A program made the position numbers and the translations under genes. Of a stretch of 38,837 nucleotides of DNA, positions 6,739 to 14,374 are shown in pieces (within the stretch, counting starts at the first letter, position 1; every line of letters begins with the position of its first letter). A model generated the notes under the pieces. The model ran no database searches, had not been told where the DNA came from, and was given only the letters and a program-made list of their open reading frames with translations. This stretch comes from CF-118 sp035934385 (GTDB lineage: Bacteria; Chloroflexota; Dormibacteria; Dormibacterales; Dormibacteraceae): NCBI GenBank assembly GCA_035934385.1, contig DASYXY010000051.1, positions 1 through 38,837 on the forward strand, given 5' to 3'.

Positions 6739-7253
6739 CTCCGCGAGGGGAAGATACCCTGCAGCGCGATGATGAAGTTCACCGTCAGAGACGGCTGCAT
6801 GTTGTCGTGCGCTCCGCCCCCGCCTGTGGTCGCGATCGCGGCCGGGTTCATCGCCACGGGCGGCGACGCTGGGCCGGAGTAAGTCTTGGCCTTAGGAGCC
6901 GCGAGGACCTCGCCGGCGGGGTGCCTTGTCGTGGCATTGCCTGGATTGGCCTCCAGCGTGTGCGTGTGTGACGGCATTTGAGCGCTGGTCAGGGTGATCG
7001 TCTCCGCGCCTGACGCCGCGCCGAGGTCCCGCAGCGTCAGCCCAGGACCCTGGCCCATGTGGATTGGCGCTCGGCCCCGCAGGTCTGGCAGGGCGAAGGT
7101 CGTCTTGCCGTCCCCGCCGAAGGTGGTGCCCAGGAGTGAGAACAGCGCAGTGTTCTGGCTGATGGGCAGGGTGTGGCCGTCGCACGTCGCCCAACCCTGG
7201 GGCGCGAAATTGAAGCCGACCATCCTGATCTCGCCGAGGAACGGTTCCGACAT
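6735..7253 (-). CDS. Phage tail-collar / MdpB-type protein
   Basis: A 172-residue protein. It begins with the tail-collar domain signature 'PFLGEIRMVGFNFAPQGWATCDGHTLPI', then 'NTALFSLLGTTFGGDGKTTFALPDLRGRAPIHMGQGPG'. A 'MPSHTHT' motif is followed by a low-complexity middle and a C-terminal 'NMQPSLTVNFIIALQGIFPSR'. This exact layout is that of 'microcystin-dependent' MdpB proteins, relatives of phage short-tail-fibre collars that are widespread outside prophages. No other phage gene is nearby. The His/Thr motif may bind metal, as in fibre tips. It lies 12 nt after the DUF6916-like gene. The function of the family is not established. Confidence 0.9.
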   Translation of the reverse strand: MSEPFLGEIRMVGFNFAPQGWATCDGHTLPISQNTALFSLLGTTFGGDGKTTFALPDLRGRAPIHMGQGPGLTLRDLGAASGAETITLTSAQMPSHTHTLEANPGNATTRHPAGEVLAAPKAKTYSGPASPPVAMNPAAIATTGGGGAHDNMQPSLTVNFIIALQGIFPSRS

Positions 7254-7265
7254 GATGCCTCCCCT

Positions 7266-7688
7266 CTATCCAGTGCGCCGGTTGATGATCGCTTCGTAGT
7301 CTTGCCGCGCGGCCGCCCGCCCGACGGGCATCACAGCCAGCTGGAAAACGCCCAGCTCGCCCTGCTCCACAGCAAGGCTCGGATGTTGGATATATGGGCC
7401 GGCTGGTCCCTCGAACCGGAGCGCAAACGTGCCTTCACCAGATATGGCCGGGCGGGCCAGATCGCGTACGTCGATCAAGGTCAGGGGCATTCTCTCCCCG
7501 TCGTCCTGCACCACGGCGAACGATTGCCCCACAAGCTGCGTGTAGCTCGAGCGCCTCAGATGCGAATCGCTCCGGGCCATAAGCGCGCCCAGGAACGAGA
7601 CCAGGTTGAACGAGCCTGACACCAGCGCGGCGAAGCTCGCAAGCACCCCAACCTGGAGGATTCGCCGGCGGCTGATCCCGTGCTCCAT
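7266..7688 (-). CDS. DUF6916-like protein with twin-arginine-type N-terminus
   Basis: A 140-residue protein starting at ATG 7688 after GGGAGG. The N-terminus 'GISRRRILQVGVLASFAALVSG' has an RR-x-hydrophobic pattern and a hydrophobic core, compatible with a Tat signal or anchor. The rest is a small beta-rich domain: 'LVGQSFAVVQDDGERMPLTLIDVRDL', 'TFALRFEGPAGPYIQHPSLAVEQGELGVFQLAVMPVG'. The pattern fits DUF6916, a family I recall as occurring beside MdpB tail-collar genes, as here. The biochemical role is unknown. It is the first gene of the four-gene operon. Confidence 0.72.
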   Translation of the reverse strand: MEHGISRRRILQVGVLASFAALVSGSFNLVSFLGALMARSDSHLRRSSYTQLVGQSFAVVQDDGERMPLTLIDVRDLARPAISGEGTFALRFEGPAGPYIQHPSLAVEQGELGVFQLAVMPVGRAAARQDYEAIINRRTG

Positions 7689-7718
7689 GGTCCCTCCCGA
7701 AATCTGAGACGTTTCCAA

Positions 7719-7747
7719 ATGTTGTGCCGCTTATTGGACACTGTCAA
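7719..7747 (-). promoter_or_regulatory. Promoter of the DUF6916-MdpB-GNAT-YjbR operon
   Basis: On the minus strand a perfect -35 TTGACA (7742-7747) is followed after 17 bases by CAACAT (7719-7724) as a weak -10. The -35 lies in an imperfect palindrome (GACA-C-TGTC core) that also sits just upstream of the divergent dinB-like gene, so both may share control. Confidence 0.5.
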
Positions 7748-7749
7748 GC

Positions 7750-8268
7750 ATGGTGCACCCTGTTGTCGCCCAGCTCCGGTTCACGCGCGGAGAGTGGCGC
7801 CGCGGGCTGACGAGCCTGACCGAAAAAGAGGGCGCCAGGCACTTCGGGCAGATGAACTCGATCGGCTGGATCGTCGGCCACCTCGCCTGGCATGAGCAGC
7901 GGGTCCTCCTGTATCGACCGCAGGGAATCCTGCTGCTGCCCGAGCTGCAAGAGGAGTTCTATTCCGGAGCCCCGATGAGCACGCCCTCGCTCGCAAAGAT
8001 GCTCGGGCTCTGGCGGAGGGTGACCAAAGCCTCAGAACCGTTCCTCGACAAGCTCAGCACGAAAGACCTGCTGAAGGATCTGCCCATCAATGGCAAATCG
8101 GTCGGGCAGACACAGGGCGACGCTCTCAAGCGGATGACATATCACTACTGGTTCCACATCGGCGAGATCCAGTCGATCCGCCAGATGCTCGGTCACAAGA
8201 AGCTGCCGATCTACGTCGGCAGCCTCGAGGCGAAGGCTCCGTACACGCCCGAGCCGGGAGCTGGCTAA
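7750..8268 (+). CDS. DinB-family protein
   Basis: A 172-residue protein with the DinB/YfiT four-helix bundle pattern. Metal-ligand His residues appear in 'MNSIGWIVGHLAWHEQR' and in 'MTYHYWFHIGEIQSIRQMLGH'. Family members include bacillithiol- and mycothiol-dependent transferases and many proteins of unknown substrate; these histidines usually bind one divalent metal. ATG 7750 lies close to a divergent promoter region; no clear ribosome binding site is seen. Its TAA stop overlaps the stop of the convergent threonine dehydratase. Confidence 0.85.
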   Translation: MVHPVVAQLRFTRGEWRRGLTSLTEKEGARHFGQMNSIGWIVGHLAWHEQRVLLYRPQGILLLPELQEEFYSGAPMSTPSLAKMLGLWRRVTKASEPFLDKLSTKDLLKDLPINGKSVGQTQGDALKRMTYHYWFHIGEIQSIRQMLGHKKLPIYVGSLEAKAPYTPEPGAG

Positions 8269-9245
8269 CCCCTCCCCACCACCACGCGCAGCTGCGCAGG
8301 GCTGATGTTCGCGCCCGAGCAAATGAGCGCAACGCGCTTGCCGTGAAGCCGATTGCGCAGCGTGGGCGACAGCAGCGCGGCGAGTGGTGCGGCACCCGCG
8401 GGTTCGACCAGCGTTCGCGTTTTCTCGATCATGATCGCGACCGCATCGAGGATCGACTCGTCGCTCATCAGGACGAAGTCGTCGAGCAGCTCACGCAGGA
8501 TGCGCTGAGGCAGCTCGAACGCGGTCCGCGTCGAAAGGCCCTCGGCGACTGTCGTGTTCGGCCGCTCGACCGGCCTTCCGTCCCGCCATGAGTCGTGGGC
8601 GGTCGGCGCCTGGGCGGACTGCACCCCGATGACCTCGATGCCTGGACGCTTCGCCTTGGCCACGACGGACGCACCCGCGGCGCCGCTGCCGCCACCGATC
8701 GGGACGATCACGGCGTCGATGTCGGGATGCTCGTCAAGGATCTCGAGCGTGTGCGTGCCGACGCCCGCGATCAGGTGCGGTTCGTCTCCGGAGTGGATGT
8801 ATCGATAGCCGTGCCGAGCCGCCAGCTGCTCGCAGTGTTCGCGTGCGTCATCAAAGTCACGTCCCTGCAGCAGCACCTCGGCGCCGAAATCGCGCATCGC
8901 CTCGACCTTCACCGGGTTCGCGCCCTCGGGCGCGACCACTGTGGCGCGAACGCCAAACAGCCGCGACGCAAAGGCGACGGACTGGCCGTGATTGCCGGTC
9001 GAGGCCGCGATCACTCCGCGCGACCTCGTCGCGGCGTCCATCTGGGAAATCAGGTTCACGCCCCCACGAACCTTGAACGCGCCGGTCGGGAGCAGATTGT
9101 CGTGCTTCACCCACACCTCGGCGCCAGTAAGCCGATCGAGGGACGGGTAGTTGCGCAGCGGAGTCGGTGCGAGGTACGGCCGGATCCGATCGCGCGCCGC
9201 GACCACGTCATCCAGGGTCGGCGCCTGCAGCGCGACGTTCGCCAT
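8265..9245 (-). CDS. Threonine/serine dehydratase (PLP-dependent)
   Basis: A 326-residue fold-type II PLP enzyme without the C-terminal ACT regulatory domain, so closer to the catabolic TdcB/serine racemase form than to full-length IlvA. Visible marks: 'NLLPTGAFKVRGG' with the PLP lysine K58, 'ASTGNHGQSVAFA', the phosphate-binding 'PIGGGSGAAGASVV', 'VAEGLS' and, near the end, 'ICSGANIS'. It deaminates threonine to 2-oxobutyrate or serine to pyruvate. ATG 9245 gives the normal family start (VALQAPTLDDVVAARDRI); the frame is open further upstream but into another gene's leader. A weak AAGGCG precedes the start. Confidence 0.9.
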   Translation of the reverse strand: MANVALQAPTLDDVVAARDRIRPYLAPTPLRNYPSLDRLTGAEVWVKHDNLLPTGAFKVRGGVNLISQMDAATRSRGVIAASTGNHGQSVAFASRLFGVRATVVAPEGANPVKVEAMRDFGAEVLLQGRDFDDAREHCEQLAARHGYRYIHSGDEPHLIAGVGTHTLEILDEHPDIDAVIVPIGGGSGAAGASVVAKAKRPGIEVIGVQSAQAPTAHDSWRDGRPVERPNTTVAEGLSTRTAFELPQRILRELLDDFVLMSDESILDAVAIMIEKTRTLVEPAGAAPLAALLSPTLRNRLHGKRVALICSGANISPAQLRVVVGRG

Positions 9246-9376
9246 CGCCTTATTCTGGCTTTCTCGATCAGTTAACGTGCCGGCGTAAGACTGTCCTTGC
9301 AACGAAGCCGGTGCGGGTCGAAAATCAAAGCGGACCTGCGCTCTTGCCGGTCCCGGTTTGAAAACGGAGGGCGTGG

Positions 9377-11524
9377 ATGAAAGCCAGTCTCTGTCGCAAG
9401 CTGTCCAACGTCGCCGCTGTGGCGAGCGTGGTCGCGGCGGCGTTTGCCGCGGCTCCGGCGGTGACCGCAACCGCGTCGAGTGGCTCCGGTGAATGCCAGC
9501 TCAACTCGGCCCATGGTCAGATCCAGCACGTCATCTACATCCAGTTCGACAATACGCATTTCACCCGCGACAACCCGAACGTACCGTCCGACCTCGAGCA
9601 GATGCCGAACCTGCTCAACTTCATCACCGGCAACGGAGTCCTGTCGCCCAACCACCACACGCCGCTCATCTCGCACACCGCGACGGACATCCTCACTTCG
9701 TTCACGGGGGTGTACGGCGATCGCATGGGCGTGCCCGTGGCCAACAGCTTCCGGTACTTCAACCCGAGTGGGACGACCAACCTCGGGGTGTCGTTCGCGT
9801 ACTGGACCGACCCGATCTTCGACCCGACCACGTCGACGCCGACCGACACCCAGTTCAACATGCTCGGCGCCAACGGCAAGAACGCACCGGCGCCGTGGGT
9901 TCCGTTCACGCGAGCCGGCTGCGACGTCGGCCAGGTCGCGACCGCGAACACCGTGCTCGAGAACGTCGCCACCGATATTCCGACGGTCTTTGGGGCCGGG
10001 TCGCCGCAGGCCGCGGAGGTCACGCCTGACTGCTTCGCGAGCGGCGCTCTCCCCTGCCAGGCGTTCGCCGACTTCGTCGGCCTCGGCGTCCATTGCGCGC
10101 TGGGCAACTCCCTTTGCTCGGCCACCAACGGCGGCGAAGCCGACAAGCTCCCTGACGAGAGCGGCGGCTACAACGGCTTCAATGCACTCTTCGGAGCGAA
10201 GTACGTGCTTCCCGCCATCGATGACGGGAACCCGTTTACCGACCTGAACGGCAGCGTGATCAAGGACGAAGCCGGCCATGTCGGCTTCCCCGGTTTCGAC
10301 GGCATGTCGGCCGCGGTCTCGCTGTCTTACGTCGCGGCCATGCAGGAGCACGGCATACCGATCACGTATGCATACATCTCGGACGCACACGACAAGCACC
10401 TGCACGGACCGGCGTACGGACCGGGGCAGGCCGGCTACGTCGCGGCTTTGAAGGCATATGACGCAGCGTTCGGCAAATTTTTCACCCGGCTCGCGAACGA
10501 CGGCATCGACCAGAGCAACACACTCTTCGTCTTCACAGCTGACGAGGGCGATCACTTCGCGGGCGGCCCGGCCAGCCCCGCGGGCTGCGACGGCGTGACC
10601 GTTCCGTGCACGTACAGCAAGATCGGCGAGGTCAGCACCAACCTGACCGGCCTGCTCGCGACCGAGCAGGGCGTCACGACTCCGTTCAACGTGCACAGCG
10701 ACGACGCGCCAACCGTCTACCTGACCGGCAACCCGGCGCGCAACGCGTCCGTCACACGCACCTTCGAGCGGGCGAGCGCGGCTTTGACAGCTGTCAACCC
10801 CATCACGGGAAACACGGACACGATCACGCAGTTCCTTGCCGACCCGGTCGAGGAAAACATCCTGCACATGGTCACGGACGACCCTGCGCGCACCCCGACC
10901 TTCACGCTGTTCGGCAATCCCGACTATTTCATCTTCCACGGCGCACCCAACTGCAGCTTCCCGTGCGTGGCCGAGAGTCCCGGGTTCGCCTGGAACCACG
11001 GTGACGTCCAGCCCGAGATCACCACCACGTGGCTCGGCATGGTCGGGCCCGGAGTGACCAACCTCGGTGTCGACGGCAGCACGTGGTCGGACCACACCGA
11101 CATCCGCCCGACGATCATGGCCCTCACCGGCCTGCAGGACGACTACTCGCACGACGGCCGGGTGCTCACCGAGGACCTGGACGGGTGGGCCCGTCCCGCG
11201 GCCACGCGCCTGAACGGCGGGTTCGCCAAGCTGGCCGTCATCTACAAGCAGATCGACGCTTCGGTCGGCCAGTTCGCACTGGCAACGCTTGCGGCGTCGA
11301 CGCAGGCAATCGAAAGCGGCAGCGCATCGGACGACAGCCGCTACGTGAGCCTCGAGAACGAGCTCGTCTCCCTCAACAACCAGCGCAACGACCTGGCGGC
11401 GCAGATGATCGCGCTGTTGGAGGGCGCCGAGTTCAACGGGCAGGCCATCACTGAGCAGCAGGCGCAGCCCCTGGTTGCGCAGGGACAGGCTCTGCTCGCG
11501 CAGGCCGACTCCCTGCTTTCGTAA
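9377..11524 (+). CDS. Secreted alkaline-phosphatase-superfamily protein
   Basis: A 715-residue protein with a good GGAGG site. Residues 1-33 form a Sec signal peptide (KASLCRK, then an Ala/Val core, cleavage near 'TATAS'). The mature part looks like the sulfatase/phosphopentomutase side of the alkaline phosphatase superfamily: 'HVIYIQFDNTHF' for the first metal Asp, 'PLISHTATDILTSFTGVYGDR' for the Thr/Ser nucleophile region, 'LFVFTADEGDHF' for the Asp-His metal pair, and 'WSDHTDIRPTIMALTGL' near the end. Several Cys pairs suggest disulfides. The last 90 residues are Ala/Gln-rich helix. The substrate (phosphodiester, sulfate or phospholipid) is not predictable. It ends at a strong hairpin. Confidence 0.78.
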   Translation: MKASLCRKLSNVAAVASVVAAAFAAAPAVTATASSGSGECQLNSAHGQIQHVIYIQFDNTHFTRDNPNVPSDLEQMPNLLNFITGNGVLSPNHHTPLISHTATDILTSFTGVYGDRMGVPVANSFRYFNPSGTTNLGVSFAYWTDPIFDPTTSTPTDTQFNMLGANGKNAPAPWVPFTRAGCDVGQVATANTVLENVATDIPTVFGAGSPQAAEVTPDCFASGALPCQAFADFVGLGVHCALGNSLCSATNGGEADKLPDESGGYNGFNALFGAKYVLPAIDDGNPFTDLNGSVIKDEAGHVGFPGFDGMSAAVSLSYVAAMQEHGIPITYAYISDAHDKHLHGPAYGPGQAGYVAALKAYDAAFGKFFTRLANDGIDQSNTLFVFTADEGDHFAGGPASPAGCDGVTVPCTYSKIGEVSTNLTGLLATEQGVTTPFNVHSDDAPTVYLTGNPARNASVTRTFERASAALTAVNPITGNTDTITQFLADPVEENILHMVTDDPARTPTFTLFGNPDYFIFHGAPNCSFPCVAESPGFAWNHGDVQPEITTTWLGMVGPGVTNLGVDGSTWSDHTDIRPTIMALTGLQDDYSHDGRVLTEDLDGWARPAATRLNGGFAKLAVIYKQIDASVGQFALATLAASTQAIESGSASDDSRYVSLENELVSLNNQRNDLAAQMIALLEGAEFNGQAITEQQAQPLVAQGQALLAQADSLLS

Positions 11525-11537
11525 GCAAGTCAATTTT

Positions 11538-11563
11538 GGGGCGGACCCGAGTAGGTCCGCCCC
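11538..11563. terminator. Bidirectional hairpin between convergent genes
   Basis: GGGGCGGACC and GGTCCGCCCC make a perfect 10-bp stem with loop CGAGTA, 13 bases after the stop of the secreted phosphatase-like gene and 8 bases before the end of the convergent nitroreductase gene. CCCTTCTT follows on the plus side. Confidence 0.8.
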
Positions 11564-11570
11564 GCCCTTC

Positions 11571-12020
11571 TTAGCGCAGCTCGAACACGGGCCGGTTCGC
11601 TGCCGAGCCCGCCGGATCACTCACTGCGTCGCTTGCGCCGAGCAGGGCGAGCAGCCACCGCTTGACCCGGGAATTCCCCACGTACGCAACGACGACATTG
11701 GCGAAGAAGTCCGCCGCCTCGGCCTGCGTGAGCTCGATCGCGCGCACGTTCTCCCGGCGGCGGCCGGTGCACAGCACCGCCTCGCCGCTGGTGCGCAGGT
11801 TCCGCACCCAGTTGACGTCGCCAAACGTGCCGATCACCCAGCGCCGGCCCCCGTAGGCCAGCACCGCGACCGCGTTCGTGCGCATCACGCCCGACTTGCG
11901 CCCGCGCACCGTCAGTAGCGCGTTTGGTCCCAGCGGAACGCCCATCCGGATGAGGCGCATGGCCAGCGGGCTGAACAAGGGAACGAAGGAAGGGATGCGT
12001 GCGCTGGATGCCGTCACCAT
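11571..12020 (-). CDS. Deazaflavin (F420)-dependent nitroreductase-family protein
   Basis: A 149-residue split-barrel protein starting at ATG 12020 with AGGTGAG in front. It has the Ddn/DUF385 pattern: 'LIRMGVPLGPNALLTVRGRKSGVMRTNAVAVLAYGGRRWVIGTFGDVNWVRNLRTSGEAVL' and the later 'AADFFANVVVAYVG'. The R-G-R-K-S-G and 'WV.NLR..' elements bind the phosphate tail of F420 in known members. It may reduce quinones, nitro compounds or other electrophiles. A promoter flanked by two palindromic operators lies directly upstream, and the adjacent TetR gene is the obvious regulator. Confidence 0.88.
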   Translation of the reverse strand: MVTASSARIPSFVPLFSPLAMRLIRMGVPLGPNALLTVRGRKSGVMRTNAVAVLAYGGRRWVIGTFGDVNWVRNLRTSGEAVLCTGRRRENVRAIELTQAEAADFFANVVVAYVGNSRVKRWLLALLGASDAVSDPAGSAANRPVFELR

Positions 12021-12035
12021 GTACTCACCTCGAGA

Positions 12036-12053
12036 GTCAATCATTTGATTGAC
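12036..12053. promoter_or_regulatory. Palindromic operator A (over -10 of the nitroreductase gene)
   Basis: GTCAATCATTTGATTGAC is a perfect 18-bp palindrome (8-bp arms, TT centre). It covers GTCAAT, the -10 placed 17 bases from TTGACC at 12071-12076. Its size fits a TetR dimer. The TetR gene ends only 24 bases away. Confidence 0.7.
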
Positions 12054-12070
12054 CGTCACGATAGCACGCC

Positions 12071-12088
12071 GGTCAATCAGTTGCTTGA
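12071..12088. promoter_or_regulatory. Operator B (over -35 of the nitroreductase gene)
   Basis: One half-site, GTCAATCA, is identical to operator A; the other (TGCTTGA) differs at one position from TGATTGA. The centre lies 36 bp from that of operator A. It contains TTGACC on the minus strand, a 5-of-6 match to the -35 box, and overlaps the last codons of the TetR gene. Confidence 0.55.
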
Positions 12089-12682
12089 ACGCTTCCTGGC
12101 GGGCCCTCGAGCCGTTACATCCACCCCCAGCCACCGCTCCAGCTGCCGAAGCGCCTTGTCGCCGTGCGCGCCGTTCGCCGCCACAGGCAGTGTCAGGTTG
12201 CGCAGCGTCGCGACCACCATTGCGGCGACGTCGTCGGTGTCCATCTCCGGACGGAGGTTCCCCTCCTTGGCCGCCCGGCGCAGCAGGCCCCGCACGATGC
12301 GGTGCCAGGCCTCATTGGCTTCGCGCATGATCTGTGCGATCGCGGGGTCCCTCGCCGACCGGAGCGCAAGCTCGCCCATCACGATGCCCAGCTGCGGCTC
12401 CTCTTGGACGAGCCGGCTGACCGAGCGAAGATGGTTACGCAGCTGGTCAGAGGGCGAGCCGTGCGGGGCGAGCGTCGTCCGGAATCGCTCCATAGCGTGC
12501 TCGACCATTCCCTCGATCAACTTCTCCTTGGTCGGGAAGTAGTAATGCAATGTGGCGATGTTCACGCCTGCCTCGCGGGCAACCTCGCGGGTGCGCAGGC
12601 CCTCGAATCCGCGTTCGGCGATCTGGTTGTATGCAGCGCGCACGAGGGCGCCTCGGCGATCCTTCTGCGCAACGTCGGCCAT
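12077..12682 (-). CDS. TetR-family regulator (next to the nitroreductase gene)
   Basis: A 201-residue protein with an N-terminal TetR helix-turn-helix: 'DRRGALVRAAYNQIAERGFEGLRTREVAREAGVNIATLHYYFPTKEKLIEGMVEH'. The rest is an all-helical ligand domain. ATG 12682 is preferred over a TTG three codons upstream. It lies between the ABC permease gene (42 bases upstream) and the F420-type reductase gene. Two copies of a TCAATCA-NN-TGATTGA-type operator sit at its 3' end over the promoter of the reductase gene, which it most likely represses. The ligand is unknown. Confidence 0.9.
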   Translation of the reverse strand: MADVAQKDRRGALVRAAYNQIAERGFEGLRTREVAREAGVNIATLHYYFPTKEKLIEGMVEHAMERFRTTLAPHGSPSDQLRNHLRSVSRLVQEEPQLGIVMGELALRSARDPAIAQIMREANEAWHRIVRGLLRRAAKEGNLRPEMDTDDVAAMVVATLRNLTLPVAANGAHGDKALRQLERWLGVDVTARGPARKRSSN

Positions 12683-12724
12683 CGGGCCCAATTAAACACT
12701 CGATCGAACAGGTGACCTGGGTCG

Positions 12725-14374
12725 CTAAGCCCTTATGTCCTTGCGCGCGAACCGCAGCGAGGCCAGTACCAGCGCGATCGCGCCGACCCCGAGGAGAAGC
12801 GCGACGTCCCCGAACTGCAGGCCGTGGGTCAGGGGAGTCCCGTAGTAATAGAACGGTGACAGGCGGAGCGTGGCGTCCGGCCACTTCAGGTCGGGACCGA
12901 CGAAGCTGATGAAGAACCACGCCGCCAGCAAAAAGCTGATGAGGCCTGTGTCGGCCGCGGTTCGCAGCCACCCGGACGCCAGATAGCCGATCCCGGCGAT
13001 CAGCAAGCCCATCGGGATCATGCCCAGCGTGGCCTCGGCCAGGTTGGTGGTGTTCAAGGACAGATTGGCAAGCTGCGCCGCGATCGCTCCGGCCGCGAGT
13101 GTCACCACCCCCACGATGACCGTGGCGGTCGCGAGAGCGGCGAAGCGACCGAGCAAGACATTGATACGCGACTGAGGCGTGGAGAGCACGATTTCCAGCC
13201 GGCCCTCGTCCTCGTCGGCGGACCAGCGGTTGACCTGGGTCACGGCGAACGCCATCAGCAGCACCGGCATGAGCTCGAACATCGCGCCAAGCAGCAGGTC
13301 GTTGAGGCCGGTCCCGCCGCCGATGTTCTTGAGCACCGTGACGGCGAGTGAGCTCTGCGATGTGGCGAAGATCTGGCTCATCTTGTCTGCAAGCTGGTTC
13401 ACGGCCACGACCATCCACGCGGCGAAGGCGGCAAAGCCGAGCGTCCACCAGAAGGTCGGCCAAGCGATCACCCCCAGGCTGCGCGCGTAAACAGACCGAA
13501 GCGACCAGTCGCCGAGCGGGACCGCGCGGCTCGGCGCCGATGACCTTTCGAACCGGCGCGCCAGCGGCACGTGGACTACGTCGCCGACGTCCCGGCGCAT
13601 GAACAACCAGATCCCGGCTGCGGTCAGAGCGACCGCGAGCACCAGCAGGACGAGCATCCCCGAAACACTCGTGCCGTAACTGGGGATGAGCGGCTTGCTC
13701 TGGTTGTAGTAGTAGATCGGCGACAGGCGCGACAGCCAGTCCGTGTTGGTGAACACGCGATGGAACATGTCGACCACGATCGCGATCACCAGCACAGCGC
13801 CGGTCGTGCCCGCCGCGGGCCCGCGCTCGTGGGTGAACTGCGAGATCAGGAGCGCAACTCCGCCGAAGACCATGCAGATCAGCGCCAGGTCCAGCCCCCA
13901 AAGCAGGCCACCAGCGAAGTTGAACTCGGCCTTGAACGCCCGCCCGCCAAGGTCGGCGATGACGCCGGAGATCAGGCCGATGGCAAGCAGAGCCGTCCAC
14001 ATCGCCGCCACCTTCTGCACGGCGACCGTCACCCGTGTGCGCGGGGCCGACAGCAGGACGTCGAGCGACCCTTTGTCTTCCTCTCCGCGCAGCATCCTGC
14101 TGGCTGCGAGCAGCGGCCAGAGGCAGGCGATGAACACGAAAACGCCGATCTTGAACGTGGCGTACCCGCCCACGGTGTCGGCGGCCACGGCGTCCGCATT
14201 CCACGCGAACTGGGCAGCCAGCGAGGCGAGGGCGGCGCGCTGGGCCGGCGTGCTGATAAGGGTGGCGACGCTCGCCATCGGCGACACGATGGTCAGGCCC
14301 ATGCCCACGCCCCAGCCGAGAATCGCGATCCGGTAGTCCCGAAGAGTCTTCAGGTAGACCGACCTAAACCACAC
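12725..14374 (-). CDS. ABC-2 type permease, two-lobed exporter
   Basis: A 549-residue membrane protein made of two similar halves of about six membrane segments each. Both halves have 'R.L.GEED.G.L..LLS.P.R' (RMLRGEEDKGSLDVLLSAPRTR and WSADEDEGRLEIVLSTPQSR) and a 'LSP.YYY' motif (IYYYNQS, FYYYGTP). This layout is that of the COG3559-like exporters linked to polyketide or ionophore export. It overlaps the ATPase gene by 11 bases, so the two are coupled and form one transporter. The exported molecule is unknown; the TetR regulator at the head of the operon suggests induction by a toxic compound. Confidence 0.88.
   Translation of the reverse strand: MWFRSVYLKTLRDYRIAILGWGVGMGLTIVSPMASVATLISTPAQRAALASLAAQFAWNADAVAADTVGGYATFKIGVFVFIACLWPLLAASRMLRGEEDKGSLDVLLSAPRTRVTVAVQKVAAMWTALLAIGLISGVIADLGGRAFKAEFNFAGGLLWGLDLALICMVFGGVALLISQFTHERGPAAGTTGAVLVIAIVVDMFHRVFTNTDWLSRLSPIYYYNQSKPLIPSYGTSVSGMLVLLVLAVALTAAGIWLFMRRDVGDVVHVPLARRFERSSAPSRAVPLGDWSLRSVYARSLGVIAWPTFWWTLGFAAFAAWMVVAVNQLADKMSQIFATSQSSLAVTVLKNIGGGTGLNDLLLGAMFELMPVLLMAFAVTQVNRWSADEDEGRLEIVLSTPQSRINVLLGRFAALATATVIVGVVTLAAGAIAAQLANLSLNTTNLAEATLGMIPMGLLIAGIGYLASGWLRTAADTGLISFLLAAWFFISFVGPDLKWPDATLRLSPFYYYGTPLTHGLQFGDVALLLGVGAIALVLASLRFARKDIRA

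Noticed and set aside
6735..7253. Prophage remnant
   Set aside because: Only an MdpB-type collar protein is present; no integrase, capsid, terminase, lysis gene or attachment site was seen.
9272..11620. A 782-codon open frame on the minus strand
   Set aside because: It is antisense to the secreted phosphatase-like gene, rich in Arg/Val/Asp repeats and without any domain; high GC keeps the opposite frame open.
12447..14204. A 585-codon open frame in the ABC permease region
   Set aside because: It reads the permease gene in another frame and yields Arg-rich sequence with no membrane segments, while the true frame has clear helices.
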